Shown: one piece after another, positions 1-7,474 of the stretch
Numbering within the stretch: the stretch's first letter is position 1
How the letters are laid out: every line of letters starts with the position of its first letter
Assembly (NCBI RefSeq): GCF_008710155.1
Contig: NZ_VYPZ01000007.1
Location: 1-64,000 of the forward strand
Direction of reading: 5' to 3'
Length of the DNA: 64,000 nucleotides
Origin: Sphingobium limneticum
GTDB taxonomy: Bacteria > Pseudomonadota > Alphaproteobacteria > Sphingomonadales > Sphingomonadaceae
The notes under the pieces: generated by a model
Database searches by the model: none
The model's input: only the letters and a program-made list of their open reading frames with translations
What the model was told of the DNA's origin: nothing
Program-made: the position numbers and the translations under genes

Positions 1-102
1 GCCGATGTGCTCAGCAGCATCGCCGACATCCCCCAGAACCGTCTCCACGAACTGCTGCCATGGAATTGGCGCGCAGCCGAAGATCAACGCGAAGCCGCCT
101 GA
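1..102 (+). CDS. IS66-type transposase, C-terminal fragment (cut by window edge)
   Basis: The first 33 codons are open from the window edge to a TGA. They read as a C-terminal tail with the segment RLHELLPWNWR, which resembles the end of IS66-family TnpC transposases (the usual form is R-x-x-E-L-L-P-W/H-x-W). Just downstream, around 103-127, the sequence looks like a degenerate IS66 end ending in GCCTAC. The gene continues to the left outside the window, so it is unknown whether the element is complete. Its position at the accessory side of the window fits a mobile-element-rich island. The family call rests on a short tail only. Confidence 0.6.
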   Translation, partial: ADVLSSIADIPQNRLHELLPWNWRAAEDQREAA

Positions 103-218
103 TCCGCGGCCTTCACCGAATGCCTACCCCCGTCCGGCGAGTGAAATTGCACATATCCGTTCATAGCTGCTCCCTGCTGAACGAAGCGCTTAAACCAGCA
201 GGAAGGTGTTGCCCAGCA

Positions 219-554
219 CTACGCTGCCCAGCGATCCAGTTCGGGGAACAGCGGCAGTCGCGGCGGCAGCGGCGGTTCGATAACGTTCGGATCGTAGGCA
301 GACACCGTCACCCATTCCATCCGCCAGTCCACAATGATGCTTCGGCCTTCCAGCCTGACAAAGCCAGCCCCATCGCGGGCGACCTCCCACTTGCATTCAA
401 GCTGATCGTCGTAAGCGCCTTGGAGCAGTGTGCCCTCACTGAGGCCGATCAGAAAGCGGTCATCGTCCTCATAGGGAACGGCCAGCGTGGTTTCGATATC
501 GCCGCTGACACGCAGGCGCACGCTTTCCGGCATAGGTTCGATTTTGACGGTCAT
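219..554 (-). CDS. Hypothetical protein (111 aa), accessory region
   Basis: I do not recognise this protein. The frame is open further upstream, but the ATG at 554 is preceded by AGGAAAGGAT about 9 bases away, which makes it the best start. The product is a mixed alpha/beta-looking soluble protein without signal peptide or membrane segment. It has an acidic patch (PYEDDDRF) and a proline-rich C-terminal end (PPLPPRLPLFPE). It lies between the IS66 remnant and the integrase and probably is island cargo. No function is proposed. Confidence 0.55.
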   Translation of the reverse strand: MTVKIEPMPESVRLRVSGDIETTLAVPYEDDDRFLIGLSEGTLLQGAYDDQLECKWEVARDGAGFVRLEGRSIIVDWRMEWVTVSAYDPNVIEPPLPPRLPLFPELDRWAA

Positions 555-761
555 CGCAGAATCATCCTTTCCTACATGAGAACATATAGCGAACATATCA
601 TGGGGAAAGGAGTCGGCAATCATGATTATCGACGGGACGTTTTTGATGGGCATTGCGGCCGTGCTGACCAGCATTGCAACGCTTTGGAGGGCGATGCGAG
701 GGCGCTAGGCATGCGCCCCATCCGCATTGACGCAGACGGGGCGAAGCAAGAAGGGGCGGGT

Positions 762-1043
762 TCAGTCCAAGAGCGAGTAGCGCCCATCTTGATTGCGGCT
801 CCAGTAGTGCGACACAGGATCTCCCCCGGTATGATGACTTAATGTCATGCCGATGTGTTGCCCATCGAATCCCAGTTGCTTGGCGGTCGACACCAGATGC
901 GGCCCTTCGTTTACGCCATCACCTATTAACGCCTGAAAGACGGCAATGAGCTGGTCGTGCCTGTTTAGCCCGCATCTGCCCATAAGCTGCTGCAATGCCG
1001 CCATATCGACCACCTGATGTGCCTGAGTTTGAAATTCGTTCAT
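762..1043 (-). CDS. Hypothetical protein (93 aa), accessory region
   Basis: Small soluble protein of unknown function, transcribed leftward just downstream of the integrase gene. Two ATG codons are possible (1049 and 1043); the second has GGAA at a workable distance, so 1043 is used. The C-terminal half contains His-rich and Gly-rich segments (GMTLSHHTGGDPVSHYW). There is no signal peptide or transmembrane segment. It could be transcribed with the integrase, whose stop lies 110 bases upstream. I see no family signature. Confidence 0.45.
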   Translation of the reverse strand: MNEFQTQAHQVVDMAALQQLMGRCGLNRHDQLIAVFQALIGDGVNEGPHLVSTAKQLGFDGQHIGMTLSHHTGGDPVSHYWSRNQDGRYSLLD

Positions 1044-1153
1044 TTCCATATTTCCAAAGTTGCGACCTTCTATCGAAGGCAAAAAATAAAAGGGGTGCCC
1101 GCCCACACGCCGACCGGGAAGGCCAAGCGCATGGACGGGCGATGAGGTTAGAG

Positions 1154-2314
1154 TCAGGCGGGACCGATCTGCATTTTCCTCGCTCCTGCCTCCACAGCGG
1201 CCAGCAGCGTGTCATTGGCGAGATGGGAGTACCGCATCGTGCTCTTATGATCGGCATGCCCCAGCACCCGCCCTACGGCGAACAGGTCGATACCCGCGTT
1301 GATCATGAAAGACGCCGCAGAGTGGCGAAGGTCATGGATGCGCAAATCAGGCAATTTCGCTTCATCCCGTGCCGTCTGCCACGAATGTTTTACCGACACA
1401 TATGGCTTACGGGTTTCAGGATTCGGCAGGACGTAGGGACAGGCACCGAACTTCGGCACGGCGTTCAGCATGTCGATCGCAGGCTTGGACAGCGGTACAT
1501 GACGTGCCCGGCCGGTCTTGGACGTCGGGATCAGCCATTGCCGCTTCTCCAGGTCGATATGCCGCCATTCAGCATGAAGCAACTCAGACACCCGCGCCCC
1601 GGTCAGAAGGAGAAGGCCCACGATATGCTTCAATTGCGGGTTCAGCGATGCCTCCACCGCCGTCATTAGCCGCTTGGCCTCGGCGGCACTGAGGAACCGT
1701 TCACGGGCATTATTGATGGGCTTCCGGGGGATACCCTTTACCGGGTTCTTGCTGACCCCCGGCGTCTCCCAGCGAAGGGCCAGTTCGAACGAGCGATTGA
1801 ACATCACCCGAACCTTTTCGACCGTAGCAGGCGCAAGCCCTTCACCCAGCTTTTCGGCCAGCCATTTGGCGATGGATGGCTGCGTGATTTCGTCCAGTCG
1901 AAGCTTTCCCCAGCGTGGCAGTATGTGCAGGCGGATGATCCGCTCGGTATTGGCCGGGTTTTTCTGATAGGTCTTGGCGTAATCAAGATGCTGCTCCGCC
2001 AATGTCGCGTAGACGGGCACCGACCTTTTCTCACGGCGTTGAGCCATAGGATCGTTCTGTCCTACCACCTCGGCGCGCAAGCGTTCAGCCGCCTTCTTCG
2101 CTTTGGCGAAGGTCAAATCCCCATAAGAAGCGATCTTGAGCTGGCATTGACGCTCACCGGCATTTTCATACCGAAGATAGTAGGTCTTTCCGCCCGACTG
2201 ACGGACTTCGAGAACGAAGCCGGTGATTGAGGTATCATAATAGTCGATCTTCTTCTTGCCTTGAGGGCAGGTCGCAAGACGCGCAAAATCGGCGTCCAAT
2301 TTCTGGATGGGCAT
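1154..2314 (-). CDS. Tyrosine recombinase/integrase (DUF4102 arm-binding type)
   Basis: This 386-aa protein is a phage/island-type site-specific recombinase. Residues 1-95 resemble the DUF4102 arm-type DNA-binding domain (GFVLEVRQSGGKTYYLRY), 100-180 the SAM-like core-binding domain, and 205-380 the catalytic domain. The full catalytic set is visible: Arg241 in TGARVSELL, Lys266 in TSKTGRARH, His327 and Arg330 in HDLRHSAASF, His353 in LGHADHK, and Tyr362 in MRYSHL, so the enzyme should be active. The start is supported by AAGGAAAA upstream. Integrases of this class usually insert elements at tRNA 3' ends. The only tRNA in this region, tRNA-Thr, lies about 7.5 kb away, which is unusual. The gene marks the region as an integrative element. 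Confidence 0.95.
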   Translation of the reverse strand: MPIQKLDADFARLATCPQGKKKIDYYDTSITGFVLEVRQSGGKTYYLRYENAGERQCQLKIASYGDLTFAKAKKAAERLRAEVVGQNDPMAQRREKRSVPVYATLAEQHLDYAKTYQKNPANTERIIRLHILPRWGKLRLDEITQPSIAKWLAEKLGEGLAPATVEKVRVMFNRSFELALRWETPGVSKNPVKGIPRKPINNARERFLSAAEAKRLMTAVEASLNPQLKHIVGLLLLTGARVSELLHAEWRHIDLEKRQWLIPTSKTGRARHVPLSKPAIDMLNAVPKFGACPYVLPNPETRKPYVSVKHSWQTARDEAKLPDLRIHDLRHSAASFMINAGIDLFAVGRVLGHADHKSTMRYSHLANDTLLAAVEAGARKMQIGPA

Positions 2315-2494
2315 AGAGTTTTCCTTTTTGAAAAGAATGGGCTTCCCAGGCGGCCGGAGGGCAGCGCGGGGCGCAGAGAGGGGCAGACCCCAAGCACGCC
2401 GAAAGACGCGTCTGAGGTGCCCGGAGCGGGGTTGGAGGGGATAGACCGGGGCAGTGATGCCCCAGCCGTCAGAGGGTGGTGGAGAGCGCGGAGG
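2315..2494. other. Gap between integrase and primase genes
   Basis: This 180-base gap separates the primase-ATPase stop from the integrase start on the same strand. Its integrase-proximal end carries the AAGGAAAA ribosome site. I see purine-rich sequence and no convincing terminator or open frame. An integrase promoter may lie here. Confidence 0.4.
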
Positions 2495-5134
2495 TCAGGT
2501 CACGGTATCGACCGGCACTACCGCCCACGCCTGCCGTTCCTTGCAGGGTGCTTTCTGAATTTCGAAGCCATCGACGATCCGATTGGCGTGACGCTTCAGA
2601 TACCAACCTAATTTCGAGGGGTTTATCGACCCTCGCTCGACCACTGGCAGGTCGAACAGCGCATCCTCCAAGTCATCGACAATTTCGGATTCTGCGATGA
2701 TCTTGCGAACCATTACGGCCTTCGAACCGAACCGATCGCGCCATGCGGTCATCAGGCGACCTAGGGCTTCGCCGTCAGGATCTTCCTGAACCTGTGCAAT
2801 GAGGCTGGCGGCTGGATCGATCTCACCCAGAGCGATCAGAGGATAGCGGCACAGGCTGGCCCAAAGACCATCGAAACTGGCGATCGAGGGCACATCCAGC
2901 TTGGCCTGCCCCGACGCCATCCAATAGCGCGCAACGGTCAAGGCTGCGGCGACATATTCACCTCGCGACTTACGCACCGCGTCCAGCGGGTTGCCATTGT
3001 AGCGCAACGTCGCCGGTGAGGAAGATTTCGGGGCGAGACGGATGGTAGCGACCCGCCTGCACATATCGCGAACGGGACCGATGTTGTTCCCCGTCCCAAG
3101 AAGGAAGGCGCGGGTGCTGACGGTCGCATTTCGGCTGACGCCCAGTATGCGCTCTGAAATAGTCGAGCTGGTGATGATGCGATTCATGACGCTATGCGGC
3201 AGCCAGTCGAACTGCATGTCGTCAAACATGACGGCCGCCGGTGCTTGCAGGAGGGCCGCGAGCATCGCCTTGCTCGCCTCCTCAGCCGTCGCAGGATACC
3301 CCATGGTCATCGGCTGACCTGGACCTGCAAACGATGCGATGATGCCGCCCAGGTAGCTTTTACCGCTGCCCGGAGCGGAAGCCGTGATGTTGAAGGCGGG
3401 AGCCACTGGCAGGCTTTGCCGGACAGCAGCCGTAATCATGGCACAAAGAGCGGTTGAGCGATCCTGCGGTGTTGCGAAGTGGAATTCTTCGATCAGCCCC
3501 GACAGCTTCGCCAAAGCAGCCCTGACATTGGCCTCAGTGGGTTCAGGCAGGGGGAACTGACCCGGATCGAAATCCGCGAACAACTGCGAGCCCTGATGGT
3601 ATCCAGCCGACGCAATCAGCGTGACACCATCGTCAAGGAAGTAAGGTTGCCGAACCAATCCGCCCAAAACAGGCAGGCGGTCATAGCTTCCACTTTTATA
3701 TACCTGCTGCACCGTGCGCACGGGAGGATCGCGACGGGACCATTCCTTGGAACGGCCATCGTAAACTTCCCAATCCGCAGCATCGGCCAGAGCCGCCGCG
3801 ATAGCCTGTTCGGACAGCATTTCCATGGCGATATTCCCCGATCCAGGCGCACGACGCACCGAGACCACAAGGCCGCCCGACTGGAACACATCCCCCTTCT
3901 CCGCCAGTACATCCTCAGCGGCCCGCTTGACCCGATTGAGTTCGCCCTGTGTAACGCGGATGCGCGCCTTTCCTCGCGCCATGTTGGGATCGACGTTGAG
4001 ATGTTCGAGCAGTTCGATGATGTGGTAGTCGTCCCTGTGTGAGTGCTGGCAGCAGAAGCCGCCCAGCGGGAAATCCTCGTCCGGCTCGAAATAGGCCGCA
4101 CCTGAATCCAGAGCGTCACTGTGCTCCTCAACCCAAGGGCAGCGCACTTCATGCTTCCCTGCAGCGATCTCGCGCTTGTACAGACCTGCCGACTTCAAAG
4201 CTGCGAGGGCAGGATTGACGGGCGGCTTGGGCGTATAGACCCCATCACCCCGTGCCGGAGTGGATCGCATGAGTTGCCCAGCGCCCACCGAAACAGGAGC
4301 CGCACGGACAGGGTCCAACTCCAAACCAAGGAGGTCGGCAATCTCATCGACGGAATAGCGCACCTGCGGGTTCCAGGCGACGAAGCGACAGGCAAAGGGC
4401 CGATCGTCGTCGGTCCGGTGTTTTTCCTTGCCGTTGATTGCATAGGGCAGACGCGCCCAGCGTCCGACACCATTGGCCCCCGGATCGCAAAGTTGCGCTG
4501 CAATGACGGCGTCCTGCAACCGTTTCACGCCAGCCGCATCCAGCAGCGGGTCTGTCAGCACGATACCAAGCTGACGATTGCCGGGACTGGTTTCGATCGC
4601 CCATGTCGGCTGGAAACCTTCCAGACGAGCCGGATCGACCTTGGTGCCTACATCGTCCAGCAGCAGGAAATGATAGCCATGAAACAGATCCTTCTGCGCC
4701 AGCGCGACACCATCCTGCCCCGGCCGAAAGGTCGAGCAGTTGATATAGTTGTTTCGGTAGGACGGGCATTGCTCATTCACGTTGTCAGCAGCCTGCGCCT
4801 GCCAGCCGCCCTCTGCCGGGTCGGCGGGTTTAGAGCAGACCAGCGGCCAGACGCCCGCCTCAGACGTTCCGAATATCATTTCCACGAAAGCGCCGTTCGA
4901 AGGGGGGAAAGGGGGTGAGGCAGGTGCAGTGTCCTCCCCTCCTTCACCTCCTTTTTGCGGGGCAGGTACAACAATTCCCACAGCATCGTCGTTGGACGGG
5001 GCGGCGGCATGCGTAGCATCTGGAATCCCTGGCTTGGCACCAATCTTGATGCCAGCAGCGCTGATCGCCTGCTTTACTGCTACAATGGGAGTTGATGATG
5101 GAGGATCGTCCTCCTGGGTTGATTGATGCAACAT
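2495..5134 (-). CDS. Putative primase-helicase: primase-like region, zinc finger, AAA+ ATPase
   Basis: This 879-aa protein is most likely the replication initiator/primase-helicase of the integrative element. After a low-complexity Pro/Gly-rich N-terminus, residues about 145-270 resemble RepB/AEP-type primases (LLLDDVGTKVD, AIETSPGNRQLG, GVGRWARLPYAING). A CHC2-like zinc-binding stretch follows at about 330-370 (RCPWVEEHS ... CCQHSH). An ATPase domain occupies about 575-740 with Walker A SAPGSGKSY near 590, Walker B AAVMFDD near 638 and a polar sensor GTGNN near 682. The order recalls P4 alpha-type and satellite-element primases. I chose the ATG at 5134 over an upstream start because AAAGGA lies just before it. 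An inverted repeat overlaps this ribosome site. Catalytic primase activity is inferred, not certain. Confidence 0.75.
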   Translation of the reverse strand: MLHQSTQEDDPPSSTPIVAVKQAISAAGIKIGAKPGIPDATHAAAPSNDDAVGIVVPAPQKGGEGGEDTAPASPPFPPSNGAFVEMIFGTSEAGVWPLVCSKPADPAEGGWQAQAADNVNEQCPSYRNNYINCSTFRPGQDGVALAQKDLFHGYHFLLLDDVGTKVDPARLEGFQPTWAIETSPGNRQLGIVLTDPLLDAAGVKRLQDAVIAAQLCDPGANGVGRWARLPYAINGKEKHRTDDDRPFACRFVAWNPQVRYSVDEIADLLGLELDPVRAAPVSVGAGQLMRSTPARGDGVYTPKPPVNPALAALKSAGLYKREIAAGKHEVRCPWVEEHSDALDSGAAYFEPDEDFPLGGFCCQHSHRDDYHIIELLEHLNVDPNMARGKARIRVTQGELNRVKRAAEDVLAEKGDVFQSGGLVVSVRRAPGSGNIAMEMLSEQAIAAALADAADWEVYDGRSKEWSRRDPPVRTVQQVYKSGSYDRLPVLGGLVRQPYFLDDGVTLIASAGYHQGSQLFADFDPGQFPLPEPTEANVRAALAKLSGLIEEFHFATPQDRSTALCAMITAAVRQSLPVAPAFNITASAPGSGKSYLGGIIASFAGPGQPMTMGYPATAEEASKAMLAALLQAPAAVMFDDMQFDWLPHSVMNRIITSSTISERILGVSRNATVSTRAFLLGTGNNIGPVRDMCRRVATIRLAPKSSSPATLRYNGNPLDAVRKSRGEYVAAALTVARYWMASGQAKLDVPSIASFDGLWASLCRYPLIALGEIDPAASLIAQVQEDPDGEALGRLMTAWRDRFGSKAVMVRKIIAESEIVDDLEDALFDLPVVERGSINPSKLGWYLKRHANRIVDGFEIQKAPCKERQAWAVVPVDTVT

Positions 5135-5137
5135 TTT

Positions 5138-5159
5138 GGTCCTTTGAAAAAGAAGGACC
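5138..5159 (-). promoter_or_regulatory. Inverted repeat overlapping the ribosome site of the primase gene
   Basis: GGTCCTT and AAGGACC form perfect 7-bp arms with an 8-base spacer. In the mRNA one arm contains the AAAGGA Shine-Dalgarno sequence lying just before the ATG at 5134. Folding would hide the ribosome site, so this could limit translation of the primase. It may equally be an operator. Confidence 0.45.
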
Positions 5160-5276
5160 AGAGGCACGCGTCGTCAGCTTGGGAAGCATGTACGCTGCCC
5201 AAATTGTGCAAACCCCTGATCCACAATTGATAAAATGGCCGACGGGATAGCCTCGCTGACCCATCAACCGAAAAAC

Positions 5277-5299
5277 CGACAGGCAACGCTCGCCTGTCG
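5277..5299. repeat. Perfect 8-bp inverted repeat
   Basis: CGACAGGC, seven spacer bases, then GCCTGTCG. It lies in the divergent region between the primase and LysR-type genes and could be an operator or hairpin; no T-run follows, so a terminator is unlikely. Confidence 0.5.
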
Positions 5300-5428
5300 C
5301 AATCGAAAATCTGACGGCCAAAACTTGGCATCAGACTTACAAAGCCTCGCTAAACCTCCTTGTTCTCTTCAAGACTGAGAAAAGGAATATGCCATTTTTA
5401 TTGTGAAAAATCAATATTTTGCCACCTT

Positions 5429-5447
5429 CATGCAATTTCTGCATAGA
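5429..5447. promoter_or_regulatory. Palindromic operator-like site 1
   Basis: The site reads CATGCAATTTCTGCATAGA and contains ATGCA/TGCAT arms. It is nearly identical to a second copy 45 bp downstream. Paired dyads 5' of a LysR-type HTH gene fit autoregulatory operators of the T-N11-A class. The binding protein is inferred. Confidence 0.55.
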
Positions 5448-5473
5448 CCTATCGAACATCGATTAGCTAGGAT

Positions 5474-5492
5474 CATGCAATTATTGCATAGA
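5474..5492. promoter_or_regulatory. Palindromic operator-like site 2
   Basis: The site reads CATGCAATTATTGCATAGA with perfect ATGCAA/TTGCAT arms around TTA. It ends about 40 bases before the start of the LysR-type HTH gene and differs from site 1 at two positions. Confidence 0.6.
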
Positions 5493-5533
5493 ATGCTCAG
5501 AAATTTTTTTGGGCTGCGAAGGGTCGAACGACG

Positions 5534-5905
5534 ATGGCAATCACTCCCTCACAACCCACACTAAGATCGATTCGAGACATCCGGGTTATCTGGCTCGAAG
5601 CGTTTATCGCTAGCGTTGAAACGGGAAGTTATACCGAAGCAGCCAAGAGGCTGGGATGTAGCCAACCAAGCGTTAGCAGATATGTGCAATTCCTGCAGGA
5701 AGCGGTCGGGCAAGTCCTCATTCTCAACTACAACTCGCCCGTTTTGACTGCCGATGGCAAAAAATTCATGCGTCGGGCACGGGGCGCATTGAATTGGTTG
5801 AACGTAGTGGATGCTCGACATCAGTATCTCAAACAGCAGGCGGTTGAATTAACGCCACTGGGCGGCGCTGCTCATTCCGATCCGACCGGCACCAACGGCG
5901 AATGA
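5534..5905 (+). CDS. Stand-alone LysR-type HTH protein
   Basis: This 123-aa protein carries a LysR-type winged helix at about residues 17-80 (LEAFIASVETGSYTEAAKRL, then CSQPSVSRYVQFL) but no effector-binding domain. Full-length LysR regulators are about 300 aa, so this is either a natural HTH-only regulator or a truncated one; the frame ends cleanly. The last 77 bases overlap the end of the convergent membrane-protein gene. It faces two palindromic sites and the primase gene, suggesting control of the element's own replication or excision genes, which is an inference. Alternatives are a decayed LysR gene whose tail has been replaced. Confidence 0.7.
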   Translation: MAITPSQPTLRSIRDIRVIWLEAFIASVETGSYTEAAKRLGCSQPSVSRYVQFLQEAVGQVLILNYNSPVLTADGKKFMRRARGALNWLNVVDARHQYLKQQAVELTPLGGAAHSDPTGTNGE

Positions 5906-6128
5906 CGTCTGCCATGAGGGCCATTCCGCATAGGCTGCACACCATCACCGGATAACGCTTGAGCATTTCCGAGAAGAGATTGAGCGCGAGAAAGCCAAAG
6001 GTTTCGGACGGTCGGAACCAAGCACCCCAGAGCAACATGAGCGCGCCTGCAATCAACAGCAGGACCGCAGCCCATCGGAAAGCGGCCAGAGCGAGCATCA
6101 GCAACGCACAGTATAGAAGAATTTTCAT
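5829..6128 (-). CDS. Small membrane protein (99 aa), unknown
   Basis: The ATG at 6128 has GGAG eight bases upstream. The protein has a strongly hydrophobic N-terminal half (about residues 2-35, probably two membrane segments or a hairpin) and another hydrophobic stretch around 60-75, then a basic tail with several Arg residues. It starts 13 bases after the stop of the preceding gene and ends inside the convergent LysR-type frame. It is the last gene of a leftward run of five. I recognise no family. Confidence 0.55.
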   Translation of the reverse strand: MKILLYCALLMLALAAFRWAAVLLLIAGALMLLWGAWFRPSETFGFLALNLFSEMLKRYPVMVCSLCGMALMADVIRRWCRSDRNEQRRPVALIQPPAV

Positions 6129-6141
6129 GTTTTGTTCTCCA

Positions 6142-6573
6142 TCAAAACTCAATGCAGTCGGAGCAGGGATTGAAAGGGAGGGCGTGGTCTGCGCACATCG
6201 CAAGCAGGCTGGCATCGACGCCATCGGCCTTGGGCACGAAGACAATCCAGCCGAACCCATCGTCAGAGAGGACGTAGGCCATCTCGAACCAGTCCCCATG
6301 GTCGCTGATCCATTCCGTCGAGGGCATGAAGCCAGGGGCACCATAGGGCGTGCCATCAACCAGATTGCCAAGGACCGGGAATCCCAGCGCAGCATCCAGC
6401 ACCTCCATGGTATCGCCCGGCTGGACGACGAGGAAGTGCGCGACCTCTCCAAGGTCATAACCGTCGATCGTGCCGAATTGCTCGAACCGGCGTTCCAGCA
6501 GGCTGCGCTGCTCAACGTCGGTAGTTGATTCAATTGTCAGGCGCATGGCCTGAGCATCGCGAATTTCGATCAT
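6142..6573 (-). CDS. Hypothetical acidic protein (143 aa)
   Basis: Soluble, acidic protein of unknown function. A TTG two codons upstream is possible, but the ATG at 6573 sits at the right distance from AAGGAAA. The sequence contains DLGEVAHFLVVQPGDTMEVL and a C-terminal WIVFVPKADGVDASLL segment that suggests a compact alpha/beta fold. Two Cys lie near the end (NPCSDCIEF). A strong hairpin with a T-run sits just upstream of its ribosome site, so its expression from the genes upstream is probably reduced. It is likely co-transcribed with the small membrane protein that follows. Confidence 0.6.
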   Translation of the reverse strand: MIEIRDAQAMRLTIESTTDVEQRSLLERRFEQFGTIDGYDLGEVAHFLVVQPGDTMEVLDAALGFPVLGNLVDGTPYGAPGFMPSTEWISDHGDWFEMAYVLSDDGFGWIVFVPKADGVDASLLAMCADHALPFNPCSDCIEF

Positions 6574-6591
6574 GTGCAATTTCCTTCAGAC

Positions 6592-6627
6592 AAAGAAAAA
6601 GCGCCCCGGAGTTTCCCCCGAAGCGCT
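6592..6627 (-). terminator. Strong rho-independent terminator inside the small-gene operon
   Basis: On the minus strand a 12-bp stem (including a few G-U pairs) closed by GAAA is followed by TTTTTCTTT. It lies 21 bases after the stop of the 147-aa membrane protein gene and its T-run ends only about 7 bases before the ribosome site of the next gene. It can act as an intrinsic terminator or an attenuator that lowers expression of the last two genes. Confidence 0.85.
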
Positions 6628-6648
6628 GCGATTTGTAGGTTTAGATTG

Positions 6649-7092
6649 TTAGTCGGCGACTGTTCTGGCGGCTTGCTCGACCCGCTCCTTGGCCAAGCCT
6701 CGAAAATGAGACCGTTGAACAGCGTGCCAAATGACCGACAGCAGGATGAGCCACAGCCCATGCCAACTGAAGAAACAGAACAGGATGCCAACGCCGAAAC
6801 AGATCAAGGCACCGTTGCCCCCTTCCTTGGCGATCAATCTGTCCACCTCCTTGTCGACCAGCTTATTGATCGACGCATTCATTGCAGCGCCATGGGCGGC
6901 AGTCTGGATTGAGGATACCTTAGCGGGCTGCTGTATCGATCCACCTTCCTGTTCAACTGCGGACCCGACTTCTCTCGACGCCTCCAGTGTGGCAGCAATC
7001 TTTGCCACATGGGCATCAGCATCTTGTTGGGCTTGGCGCTGTTCTCCGGCCAATTCCCGACGACGAGCTTCTATCTTGGATCGGAAATCCAT
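6649..7092 (-). CDS. Coiled-coil membrane protein (147 aa), unknown
   Basis: The N-terminal half (residues 1-90) is polar and helical, rich in Glu, Gln and Ala (SKIEARRRELAGEQRQAQQD), and probably forms a coiled coil. A hydrophobic region at about 95-122 (ICFGVGILFCFFSWHGLWLI and on) gives one long or two short membrane segments. The C-terminal tail is basic. It begins three bases after the stop of the DUF4177-type gene and ends just before a strong terminator. I cannot assign a function; the architecture is that of a membrane-anchored accessory protein. Confidence 0.6.
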   Translation of the reverse strand: MDFRSKIEARRRELAGEQRQAQQDADAHVAKIAATLEASREVGSAVEQEGGSIQQPAKVSSIQTAAHGAAMNASINKLVDKEVDRLIAKEGGNGALICFGVGILFCFFSWHGLWLILLSVIWHAVQRSHFRGLAKERVEQAARTVAD

Positions 7093-7095
7093 CGA

Positions 7096-7473
7096 CTATT
7101 CCTCCCCGCTGCTGGACAGGATCGCACCGAGGACTGCACTGCCCACGACTAATCCAGCCGCGCCAGCCGCCGCTTTCCTGCCGACCGAACGGGATTGATC
7201 TTCTGCAACGATGATGTCGTCGATGACGCGCTGCGCCCTCGCCTCTCGTTCAGCTTCTGGAATACGCCGTTCGAAGGTCACCATCAGAGTCTCGCGATCG
7301 CTGACCACCAAATGTCGCTGCAGGACGTTCGCCATGAATACCATGCGCCAACCTTCCGCTGCCATCGCATTGAGATAGGCTTCCAGCACAGCCGTCTCGA
7401 TCCTGCCTTCACCGAGGAGAGCGGAACTGATCGCGCCATCGGCAACGTCGATGACCTTATATTCATATTCCAT
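7096..7473 (-). CDS. DUF4177-like protein with C-terminal membrane segment
   Basis: The 125-aa product begins MEYEYKVIDV and has LNAMAAEGWRMVF near residues 35-46, the typical pattern of DUF4177 domains (small alpha/beta proteins of unknown role). After the domain comes a charged linker and a Gly/Ala-rich hydrophobic tail at about 100-120 that may enter the membrane. GGAGGG precedes the ATG. The start lies one base before the stop of the lipoprotein gene, so the two are translationally coupled. The domain call follows from the characteristic motif; the biological role is unknown. Confidence 0.7.
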   Translation of the reverse strand: MEYEYKVIDVADGAISSALLGEGRIETAVLEAYLNAMAAEGWRMVFMANVLQRHLVVSDRETLMVTFERRIPEAEREARAQRVIDDIIVAEDQSRSVGRKAAAGAAGLVVGSAVLGAILSSSGEE

Positions 7474-7474
7474 G

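Larger units (their letters stand above)
5135..5533. promoter_or_regulatory. Divergent control region with several inverted repeats
   Basis: This 399-base gap lies between the leftward primase gene and the rightward LysR-type HTH gene. It contains a 22-base hairpin at the primase ribosome site, an imperfect 24-base palindrome at 5179-5202 (TTGGG ... CCCAA), a perfect 8-bp inverted repeat at 5277-5299 (CGACAGGC/GCCTGTCG), and two near-identical palindromes at 5429-5447 and 5474-5492. The right half is noticeably AT-rich. It must carry promoters for both genes and is a plausible place for a replication origin or for integrase/primase control. No open frame here looks coding. Confidence 0.6.

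Noticed and set aside
5534..5905. LysR-type gene regarded as a frameshifted pseudogene
   Set aside because: Possible, but no continuation of a LysR effector domain is visible in the other frames downstream, so a natural short protein is as likely.
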